From assembly GCA_002412965.1 (NCBI GenBank), contig DHWB01000014.1, forward strand, positions 35,218 to 99,217: DNA of 64,000 nt, written 5' to 3'. The translations under genes and the position numbers were made by a program. Positions 15,987 to 22,849 of the stretch are shown here, piece by piece. Source of the DNA: Desulfomicrobium sp. UBA5193. GTDB lineage: Bacteria; Desulfobacterota; Desulfovibrionia; Desulfovibrionales; Desulfomicrobiaceae. Below the pieces are notes generated by a model that saw only the letters and a program-made list of their open reading frames with translations, did no database searches and had not been told where the DNA came from. Each line of letters opens with the position of its first letter. Position 1 is the stretch's first letter.

Positions 15987-17405
15987 ATGCCAAACCGCTC
16001 CATGGACTTACTGACCAAGCATTTCGAATGCATTCTGGACGCGCTCCCCGACGGAGTGTTCATCTCGGATGTCGCGGGCATCACGCTGCGCATCAACCGC
16101 ATGTACGAACAGCTGACCGGCCTCAGGCAGGAGGAGATCCAAGGCAAGCAGGTCCGCTCTCTGGTGGAAACCGGCATCTTCGACCGCGTCCTGAACCCCG
16201 AGATCGTCCGCACGGGCAAGCCGGCCACCCACGTCCAGCAGCTCCGCAACGGAAAGAAGCTTGTCTTGTCAGGCTTCCCGGTTTTCGACGAGTCCGGAAT
16301 CCTGCGCCTGGTGGTGACCTTCGTGCGCGACATCACCATGATCACGCGCCTGAACGAGCAGATGGAAGAACAGTGCCAGCTCATCGACCATTTCCACGAA
16401 CAGATAGCCTTCATCGCCAATGAACGCAGCAAGACCCTCACCCCCGTGTTCGCGAGCCAGTCCATGCAGGAGGTCGTGAACATGCTGCAGACCGTGGCCC
16501 CGACGGACGCCTCGGTGCTCATCCTGGGCGAAACCGGCGTCGGCAAGGATGTGTTCGCCAGGCTGACCCACGCCCACAGCCAGCGCAAGGACAAGATCTT
16601 CCTGAAAGTCGACTGCGGCGGCATCTCCGAGACCCTGACCGAGTCCGAGATGTTCGGGTACATGCCCGGCGCCTTCACCGGGGCGTCGAGCAAGGGCAAG
16701 GCCGGGTATTTCGAACTGGCCGACGGCGGGACGGTCTTCCTCGACGAGATCGGCGAGCTGCCCCTGTCCATGCAGACCCGCCTGCTGCGCGTGCTCCAGG
16801 ACGGCGAGATCATGCGCGTCGGCGGCAGCCGATCGAGCAAAGTCGATGTGCGGGTCATCTCCGCCACCAACAAGAACCTGGCGGAATGCGTGCACAACGG
16901 GACCTTCCGCCGGGACCTCTACTACCGCCTGAACGTGGCCACCGTGACCATCCCCGCCCTGCGCGAACGCCCGAAGGACGTGCCGCCCCTGGTCGAACAT
17001 TTCCTGCAGCAGTACTCGGCCAAATACGGCAAGCGCATGGTCATCATGGACGTGGCCATGTCCGTCCTGTCCCACTACCAGTGGCCGGGCAACGTGCGCG
17101 AACTCCAGAACATGATCCACGGCCTAGTCATCACCCACAAGGGGTCCATCGTCTCCCCCCGCGACCTCCCCGCCCACATCTTCGAAGGCAACGCCCAGGA
17201 CCAGACCTATGCCGAGGCCATCCTGACGGGCGGACGACCACTGAAGAGCATCATGGCCGATATCGAACGGGATTTCCTGCAACAGGCCATCGCCATGCAC
17301 GGATCGGTGCAGAAGGTCTCCGACCTCTTCCAGGTCGACCGGAGCACAATTTTTCGCAAAATTCAAAAAACAGGCGACAAGGGCAACTCCACGCACAAGC
17401 CATAG
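15987..17405 (+). CDS. PAS-domain sigma-54-dependent activator, probable regulator of the isethionate locus
   Basis: The 472-residue protein has an N-terminal PAS domain (about 8-120), an AAA+ domain with Walker A GETGVGKD (181-188), the sigma-54-contacting GAFTGA (228-233) and Walker B VFLDEIGE, and a C-terminal Fis-type helix-turn-helix (VQKVSDLFQVDRSTIFRKI, about 440-458). It therefore activates sigma-54 RNA polymerase from enhancer sites. Two sigma-54 promoters and three repeated dyads lie upstream of islA and dctP, making these its likely targets. The PAS domain has no obvious cofactor residue, so the inducer is unknown; isethionate or acetaldehyde are candidates. It has no clear ribosome site; ATG 16002 is an alternative start. 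Confidence 0.88.
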   Translation: MPNRSMDLLTKHFECILDALPDGVFISDVAGITLRINRMYEQLTGLRQEEIQGKQVRSLVETGIFDRVLNPEIVRTGKPATHVQQLRNGKKLVLSGFPVFDESGILRLVVTFVRDITMITRLNEQMEEQCQLIDHFHEQIAFIANERSKTLTPVFASQSMQEVVNMLQTVAPTDASVLILGETGVGKDVFARLTHAHSQRKDKIFLKVDCGGISETLTESEMFGYMPGAFTGASSKGKAGYFELADGGTVFLDEIGELPLSMQTRLLRVLQDGEIMRVGGSRSSKVDVRVISATNKNLAECVHNGTFRRDLYYRLNVATVTIPALRERPKDVPPLVEHFLQQYSAKYGKRMVIMDVAMSVLSHYQWPGNVRELQNMIHGLVITHKGSIVSPRDLPAHIFEGNAQDQTYAEAILTGGRPLKSIMADIERDFLQQAIAMHGSVQKVSDLFQVDRSTIFRKIQKTGDKGNSTHKP

Positions 17406-17536
17406 GTATCCTGAATTCATATCGAATTTGCCATGCGTTGTTCAACGTGCATGCGTCTTGAATGACAACAGACGAACTGGCATCCGTCTTATTCAACCGA
17501 GACAATGCACATATTTTCAGGCAGCGGGATTGACAC

Positions 17537-18337
17537 ATGGAACACGAAGCAACCCTGAGGCTGATCTTTTTCGCCGCCACCGCAGTTTCCCTCGGACTGT
17601 GGGAGGCGAAGTCGCCGCGTCGCAGGCACGATCCCGGCCGGACGTATCGCTGGATCGGGAATTTGGGGGTGGTGGCCGTCTCGACCGTTGCGATGAGAGT
17701 TCTCTTTCCTGTCTTGCCGGTCCTGCTTGCCGTGAAAATCCAAGGCCAAGGCTTCGGGCTTTTCCCGGCGCTGCCCCTGCCTCATGTCATTGAGTTCATC
17801 CTCGGGATCTTGCTGCTGGATGCGGCCATCTATTTTCAGCACCGACTGTTTCACCAGTGGTCGTCCTTGTGGCGGCTTCACCGCATGCATCACGCGGACA
17901 CCACTCTGGACTTCACCACGGGAGTCCGCTTTCATCCGCTTGAAATCCTTTTGTCCACAGCCTTCAAACTGGCCTTGGTCGCATTGATCGCGCCCTCGCC
18001 CGGATCCGTCCTTGCCTTTGAAATCATCCTGAACAGCGCCGCCATGTTCAATCACGCCAACATCTTTTTGCCCGCGCCTGTCGACAGGATGCTGCGCATG
18101 TTCCTAGTGACACCGGACATGCACAGGATCCATCATTCGACCGACCGTGTGGAGATGAACAGAAACTTCGGGTTCAGCTTCGCGTGGTGGGATCGCATCT
18201 TTTCGACCTACAAAGACCAGCCGGACGAAAGCCACGAATCCATGCTGCTCGGGCTTCATCTGTTTCGCGCTGAAAAGTATCGCTCCCTCCCCTGGCTGCT
18301 GGCCATTCCATTCATCAGCCGCAAAAAGGCGAACTGA
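17537..18337 (+). CDS. sterol desaturase / fatty acid hydroxylase family membrane protein
   Basis: A 266-residue integral membrane protein with the di-iron histidine boxes of the fatty acid hydroxylase superfamily: HRLFH (about 111-115), HRMHHAD (about 124-130) and HRIHHSTD (about 198-205), plus an FNHAN motif between them. Four to five hydrophobic helices surround the boxes. Family members use molecular oxygen for hydroxylation or desaturation of lipids, which is curious in an organism that otherwise looks strictly anaerobic. It starts at ATG 17537 and stands alone between the isethionate regulator and the selenoprotein gene, so context gives no substrate. Confidence 0.85.
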   Translation: MEHEATLRLIFFAATAVSLGLWEAKSPRRRHDPGRTYRWIGNLGVVAVSTVAMRVLFPVLPVLLAVKIQGQGFGLFPALPLPHVIEFILGILLLDAAIYFQHRLFHQWSSLWRLHRMHHADTTLDFTTGVRFHPLEILLSTAFKLALVALIAPSPGSVLAFEIILNSAAMFNHANIFLPAPVDRMLRMFLVTPDMHRIHHSTDRVEMNRNFGFSFAWWDRIFSTYKDQPDESHESMLLGLHLFRAEKYRSLPWLLAIPFISRKKAN

Positions 18338-18456
18338 CCAGAGCTGTTGCCCGCTTGCACGAGGACGTGCGCTTCTTGCGAGGACTCGCCCTCACCCAAC
18401 TTTACAGGCATGTTTGCATAGATTATTTCTATCGAAATGCGTCAATAGGAGCGAAA

Positions 18457-18777
18457 ATGCAGATACTTCTTGTGCTTTCGAGCACTGATCCCGAAATCAA
18501 ATGGAATGCGGTCAGGTTCGGTAATTTTCTTCTCACCGAAGAGGAGGACGTCACCATTTTCCTGAACGGTCCCGCTGTGGACCTTTATGCAGGAAACTCG
18601 GAAACCTTTCCGATCGCGGAACAGGCCAAACTCTTTTCCTTGAGCGAGGGTGTTCTCGTCGCCTGAGGCAAATGCCTAGCCATCCACGGTGTGGATGAAA
18701 GCGAACACATCAAGCTGGCGAATATGAAGTTTCTCTACGAGCAAGTGAAACTGGCGGATAAGATTCTGAATTTTTGA
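18457..18777 (+). CDS. DsrE-like selenoprotein with in-frame TGA (Sec70)
   Basis: Read straight, the frame stops at TGA 18664-18666 after 69 codons. Reading that TGA as selenocysteine gives a 106-residue protein that continues UGKC-LAIHGVDESE-HIKLANMKFLYEQVKLADKIL to a TGA at 18775. Both halves match the DsrE/YchN-like fold: the N-terminus MQILLVLSSTDPEIKWNAVR and FLLTEEEDVTIFLNGPAV, then the redox motif, where U-G-K-C replaces C-x-x-C. DsrE-family proteins carry sulfur on a Cys at or near this site. A bacterial SECIS-like hairpin is at 18682-18696. AGGAGC lies upstream of ATG 18457; upstream in-frame codons are not needed. A simple nonsense mutation is the alternative, but the intact downstream half argues against it. 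Confidence 0.85.
18682..18696 (+). promoter_or_regulatory. bacterial SECIS-like hairpin
   Basis: A perfect six-pair stem, atccac-GGT-gtggat, lies inside the coding sequence. Its GGT apical loop begins 22 bases after the TGA at 18664-18666, inside the 16-37 base spacing known for bacterial SECIS elements, and has the G at the start of a small loop that SelB needs. Confidence 0.75.
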
Positions 18778-18934
18778 TGATAGCCCCCAGTATCCGGCAG
18801 CCGGCGCCCCGCCCCCTCATACGGCGCAAACAGATCGCTTCCGTCTCGAACGCTGTCGGACCATGAAAGCCATACTCGCCGACGGATTTGATGATCGCTG
18901 ACAAATTACCCGAGGCGGCGAATATGACCAGACG

Positions 18935-19252
18935 TCACCCCATGCTCACGTCAGAACTGGCCTCGATCATTTTACCCCCGCCTCCGCAATGAGCCGTCGC
19001 ATCGCCAAGGCGCACGGCAGGGATACCGTTCACAAGCACGGTGGAACTGCCGCCGACGGCCCTCCACGTATTCGGCCCGCAGCACGAGCTGTGTACTCCA
19101 CGATCACCAATGCGTACCGCAGGACGCCCATTGATGGTGACGTCAGGCGAACCACTGATGGCCGGACCGACGACACCGTGTGAACAGCAATCGTTGCCAT
19201 GGGAATCGCGGGGAGAACGAGCCTTGTCTCCGACCCTGCACATTGGAGGCAT
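18935..19252 (-). CDS. PAAR-domain spike-tip protein of type VI secretion
   Basis: The 105-residue protein consists of a PAAR domain, the conical zinc-bound tip that sits on the VgrG spike and can carry effectors. It has the repeated pattern of short strands and conserved His/Cys (SHGNDCCSHG, VHSSCCGPNTW, TAHCGGGGKM) and the DVTINGRPAVRIGD / STVLVNGIPAVRLGD pair. No extension domain is present, so it is a plain tip rather than a fused effector. AAGGAG lies before ATG 19252. It is the last gene of the minus-strand T6SS cluster, 35 bases after an unknown gene. No VgrG gene is in the window, so its partner must be encoded elsewhere. Confidence 0.93.
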   Translation of the reverse strand: MPPMCRVGDKARSPRDSHGNDCCSHGVVGPAISGSPDVTINGRPAVRIGDRGVHSSCCGPNTWRAVGGSSTVLVNGIPAVRLGDATAHCGGGGKMIEASSDVSMG

Positions 19253-19287
19253 ATTTAATCTCCTTGAATAGTTCGCGGCGATATACG

Positions 19288-20070
19288 TTAATCATCACCT
19301 TCAAAACCAAAACTCACACGCACGTCCTGGACGCCTTCGTCAGGGTAAGCTCCAACAAACACGTGCCGGGGCGCTCCCTCCACGCGCATAAAACAGGCAT
19401 GTTCATCCATAAGCCTGTTTTTCGCCGCGCACGCCGAAAAAGGAGCTCCGTCGAATTCACCGCGTATGCCGCACATGGGGTATTGGAGCATGGACCTATC
19501 CGGAATGACCCCGCGCGGCCCAACGCCAAAAACTTCCACATCGGCCGCAAGCACCCCGATCATGAAACCATCCCAAATCTCCCTTGGCGCAGGGCCGATC
19601 TCCAGCCATTGCCCAATGTACGGGTCCAGATGAGCCGTCACATGACAGGGACGGACCGGAGCCTCCCTTGGCTTGAACTGCGCAGCCATGAGCTTGCCCG
19701 CAAAGGGAACGCCCGCCGAAAAAACCTGTATGTTTCCCATGAGCGGTGAAAGGGAAGGCACTTCGCCGTCCCCGTGCAGCACGTACGCAATCACAGGAGG
19801 GCGAGAGCGTTGCAAAGCCAGCAAGAGACAAGCCACCTGTGCGCGGAGTTCAGGAGTAAAGCTCGCGGGCGGCCCGGCAAGAACCCATGCACCGACTGAG
19901 GGGTCATCCAAAAGGGGGAGCAGTTGCATCCATCCACGCGGCTGGTTGGACACAGCATTCCAGGGGATACTCGCGGTGGCGAAGCCTGCCGCACGCAGGG
20001 AGGCCTCCTCGGAAGTATTGTGGGTAGGGACATCCCCCAGCAGACAGAGTATCGCCTTGGGCAGAGCCAT
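19288..20070 (-). CDS. T6SS-linked protein of unknown function
   Basis: I do not recognise this 260-residue protein. It has no signal peptide or membrane helix and looks like a soluble mixed alpha/beta protein, with VGAWVLAGPPASFTPELRAQ, a proline-rich VRPCHVTAHLDPYIGQWLEIG segment and GFMIGVLAADVEVFGVGPRGV. It begins at ATG 20070 with a strong AAGGAGG site. It lies between ppkA and the PAAR gene in the same operon, a place where T6SS loci often keep effector adaptors, effectors or immunity proteins. Any of these would fit; none is shown by a motif. Confidence 0.75.
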   Translation of the reverse strand: MALPKAILCLLGDVPTHNTSEEASLRAAGFATASIPWNAVSNQPRGWMQLLPLLDDPSVGAWVLAGPPASFTPELRAQVACLLLALQRSRPPVIAYVLHGDGEVPSLSPLMGNIQVFSAGVPFAGKLMAAQFKPREAPVRPCHVTAHLDPYIGQWLEIGPAPREIWDGFMIGVLAADVEVFGVGPRGVIPDRSMLQYPMCGIRGEFDGAPFSACAAKNRLMDEHACFMRVEGAPRHVFVGAYPDEGVQDVRVSFGFEGDD

Positions 20071-20091
20071 GAAAAATCCTCCTTGGGTAAC

Positions 20092-21051
20092 CTAACGGAG
20101 CAACAAGCTGAACGCGAGATTCGCAAACCAACGTCGTTCACCGAATGCGGAGCACAATTGCCCTGAACTTGGTCGCTCCTGCGGGACAAAGGAGAGCCCA
20201 CGCCGAAGCCATTGCCATTGCCGCCGCCCAAGAAACGCCGGTCTGGCAGGCACGACACTCTGGGCAGCGGCCTTGTTCGCGGGAAGCATCTTGAACGGAT
20301 GTTCTCCAGCAAGCATTTCATACACGGTGCAACAGGCTGAAAAGACGTCACCGCTCGGCGAGGGAGGTGCTCCCTCCAGACTCTCGGGGCTGGCGTGCAG
20401 CAGGCTGTAAGCCGGAATACGAAGGGCTTTACGCAATCCGTGGGACGCGGCTGCGTTGGCCGCACCAGGACGCGCATTGACAAGAGCGACATTGAAATCG
20501 AGGACAACCACCCTCCCCTCCTGCTCCAGAAAAATGTTGGCGGGCTTGATGTCCCCATGCGCCACCCCATGGGCATGCAGATAATCCAAGGTTTCAAAAA
20601 TCTTGCTGCCCGCCGTGGCACCCTGTCTTCCCAAGCCAACGGGATTGCCGCCAAGCATGTCATATGCGGAAGACCCTTCCAGCAGCTCCATGCTGAAGCA
20701 AAGGCCCCACTCTTCCCTGTGCAGATCGAACACGCGCACGACCCCGGGATGTACAAGATGCCGCAAGGTGAAAAACTCCTGTGCAAGGGCCAACTGAGCT
20801 TGTCGATTTTGAGCCACGTCAGGCAGCAACCTCTTCACCGCCACTATCGGGCGGGAATCGCCGCACTCTACCCGCCTCAGATCCCTGGCGGAAAAAACCT
20901 CACACATGCCCCCCGCTCCGATCCGGGATTGAAGGTCGAATCTGCCGAAATCCCGCCTCGTCCCCATACTTGCCAAAGGGACGAACGATCTGGATTTACC
21001 GTGTCTCGCCCCAGCGTGGTTTTTTTTTGTCCTTTTGCCGGACATAGTCAT
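20092..21051 (-). CDS. ppkA: serine/threonine protein kinase of the T6SS phosphorylation pathway (PpkA-like)
   Basis: The 319-residue protein is a Hanks-type kinase: glycine loop GAGGMCEV, ATP lysine in VAVKRL, catalytic HGDIKPANI (Gly in place of the usual Arg of HRD), the metal-binding aspartate in VLDFNVAL (DFN instead of DFG), and ASPESLEG as the activation-segment end. It has no membrane segment or periplasmic domain, so it is a short, cytosolic version. In T6SS, PpkA phosphorylates the FHA protein and so switches on assembly; a pppA phosphatase gene and an FHA gene are in this operon. ATG 21051 overlaps the pppA stop by four bases and is preferred to an open codon at 21078. Confidence 0.87.
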   Translation of the reverse strand: MTMSGKRTKKNHAGARHGKSRSFVPLASMGTRRDFGRFDLQSRIGAGGMCEVFSARDLRRVECGDSRPIVAVKRLLPDVAQNRQAQLALAQEFFTLRHLVHPGVVRVFDLHREEWGLCFSMELLEGSSAYDMLGGNPVGLGRQGATAGSKIFETLDYLHAHGVAHGDIKPANIFLEQEGRVVVLDFNVALVNARPGAANAAASHGLRKALRIPAYSLLHASPESLEGAPPSPSGDVFSACCTVYEMLAGEHPFKMLPANKAAAQSVVPARPAFLGRRQWQWLRRGLSFVPQERPSSGQLCSAFGERRWFANLAFSLLLR

Positions 21052-21785
21052 GTCCCCGATAAAAACACGGTTACACAAGTGGCATCATCCTGCTGCTCAA
21101 GACCATCCAGGGACGCCTTGATGCTGAGCGCCGCATCCATAGCTCGTGGACGACCGAGGAATCTCGACAAAATCTCGGGGGAAACAACATTGGACAGACC
21201 ATCCGAACAAAGCAAAAAACGATCTCCTAGGCGGAGGTTGAAACGAACGCTCTCCAACTGAAGCGTATCACTGCTGCCGATTGCTCTTGTGATGACGTTG
21301 CTTTGAACCATACGCCGGGCTTCATGTATTGTAAGTTCTTTGTTGTCGATCTTTCGCTGACGGACCGTGTGATCGCGCGTGCAAAGATAAAGAATATCAT
21401 CGCGTAGCAGATAGCAACGGCTATCTCCTGACCAAACGCAAGCTGCCGATCCATTGTGTACCAGTAGCACCACAATAGTGCATGCCGAGATTCCGAGAGT
21501 ATCGCTCACGGAACGAAGTTGTTTATTAGACGCACCAAGAATGCGCTTGACGATGTCAATGTGCGAATCCAATGATTCTGGCCGGGGAACGTGCATGAGA
21601 CTGTTGGCAACAAGTTTGCTCGCAAATCCGCCTTGTTCCCCACCGCCCATCCCATCGGCCACGGCCCACAGCAAATACTCCGGCCAATTCAGAAAAGCGT
21701 CCTGATTTTCCGCACATGCCGATCCCTGCCTGCTCCAGCCCCAGGATTCGACCGTTAGGGGAACTCTTTGTGTGTCCGGCATCAT
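21048..21785 (-). CDS. pppA: PP2C-type protein phosphatase (PppA-like), T6SS regulator
   Basis: A 245-residue PP2C/Stp1-family phosphatase with the metal-binding motifs QDAFLNW near the start, WAVADGMGGGEQGG, ACVWSGDSRCYLL, and LLCSDGLSNVV, and a terminal DDATCVTVFL aspartate pair. It would reverse phosphorylation by the PpkA-like kinase, whose gene it overlaps by four bases, turning the secretion machine off. I place the start at ATG 21785 (GGTGG upstream) rather than the upstream codon at 21845, which lies inside the preceding transglycosylase gene. Confidence 0.9.
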   Translation of the reverse strand: MMPDTQRVPLTVESWGWSRQGSACAENQDAFLNWPEYLLWAVADGMGGGEQGGFASKLVANSLMHVPRPESLDSHIDIVKRILGASNKQLRSVSDTLGISACTIVVLLVHNGSAACVWSGDSRCYLLRDDILYLCTRDHTVRQRKIDNKELTIHEARRMVQSNVITRAIGSSDTLQLESVRFNLRLGDRFLLCSDGLSNVVSPEILSRFLGRPRAMDAALSIKASLDGLEQQDDATCVTVFLSGT

Positions 21786-21798
21786 CTGGCCACCGTAA

Positions 21799-22797
21799 TC
21801 ATTCAAGCGCACTTCTGGCGGAGGGGCTCTGCCAAACGGCATCAATCTCGTTCATCAGCGACACATGAGACCCTTCCAAATCAGACACGCCCCAAGCGCC
21901 ACCTTTCGTATCCACCCTTACAGGAAAACCCGTGGATCGAGACAACGTCTGGACAGCAGCTAAAAACCTTGGAACATATTCCAACGTCTCTTGTGGCAAA
22001 CATGAAGCAGACCGTCCTCCCTGGCGGCAAGCAGCGGTCAACTCCGAAAGGGAACGAGCGCCCGTGTACTCCATTGCACGGGACAACGCGCCCTCGCCGC
22101 AGTTGTATGCAGCCAAAGCTAACGGCCAATCATCGAATCGCCCATAAAGCCAGGCAAGATAGGCCGTGGCCGCCCTTGTGGACTTCCTGACATCGAACCG
22201 CTCATCCTCTCCAGCACTGATCTTGAGACCGAAACGATGCGCGGTGGCGGGCATAAGTTGCCAAAGCCCGGCGGCCCCGGCGGAAGAAATGGCCTTTGGC
22301 TCAAAAATACTCTCCACGAAAGGCAGGAACGCTAATTCCAAAGGCAGTCCGCGTTGCGAAAGCGCTTCCAAAATCATGGGCATGTATTTCTCTGCCCTTC
22401 CAAGCAGCGGCCGTGAAGGTTCCTGTCCTGGTTGCCGCCTTTGCGGCATGGGGCTCTGCCGAGCTGTGTCCACGCTAGTCCGAAGCAATCGAGTCAACCG
22501 GTAGTCTTCGTGCTCGGTAAACGGAGCAATCAACTCACGGTCTTGTGCTCTGGATGCAGGAGGGGTCCACAGCACGTCAGCAGTCAATGGAGTCGTGCGC
22601 GGCAACCTGATGGTCGGCCGCGCAACCGACGTCGTCACGACCCGATTGTCTGAGATAACCCAGGATGATCGAGGGCCACCGCCATGTGTCCTTGCCGCCA
22701 TGGTCCGGCTGCAGCCGGTCATGGAAGACATTGAAAAAAGACACATGAAGAGCAGAAGGCTCCAAGCTTTCCTATATAGATCGCAGGACTCGCGCAC
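21799..22797 (-). CDS. lytic transglycosylase lipoprotein (SLT family)
   Basis: The 332-residue protein has a lipoprotein signal (hydrophobic 12-27, lipobox SMTGC with Cys29) and an SLT domain of the MltD/Slt70 type. The catalytic glutamate is E162 in LPFVESIFEPKAISSAGAAG, followed by LWQLMPATA and later LALAAYNCGEGAL. It would cut peptidoglycan in the periplasm to let the TssJLM membrane complex assemble. It lies between tssM and pppA in the same direction, so a dedicated T6SS role is likely. There is no LysM domain, unlike full-length MltD. Confidence 0.9.
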   Translation of the reverse strand: MRESCDLYRKAWSLLLFMCLFSMSSMTGCSRTMAARTHGGGPRSSWVISDNRVVTTSVARPTIRLPRTTPLTADVLWTPPASRAQDRELIAPFTEHEDYRLTRLLRTSVDTARQSPMPQRRQPGQEPSRPLLGRAEKYMPMILEALSQRGLPLELAFLPFVESIFEPKAISSAGAAGLWQLMPATAHRFGLKISAGEDERFDVRKSTRAATAYLAWLYGRFDDWPLALAAYNCGEGALSRAMEYTGARSLSELTAACRQGGRSASCLPQETLEYVPRFLAAVQTLSRSTGFPVRVDTKGGAWGVSDLEGSHVSLMNEIDAVWQSPSARSALE

Positions 22798-22849
22798 TCA
22801 ACAACCGCCATTTATTTACAAAGTTACAGCCGCATCGAAATCCATCGTT

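Noticed and set aside
18355..18666. Upstream extension of the DsrE-like frame to 18355
   Set aside because: The clear AGGAGC site and the family start are at ATG 18457; the upstream codons are AT-rich leader sequence.
18710..18904. A 64-codon minus-strand frame overlapping the selenoprotein end
   Set aside because: Overlaps the Sec-containing gene, no ribosome site and no similarity that I recognise.
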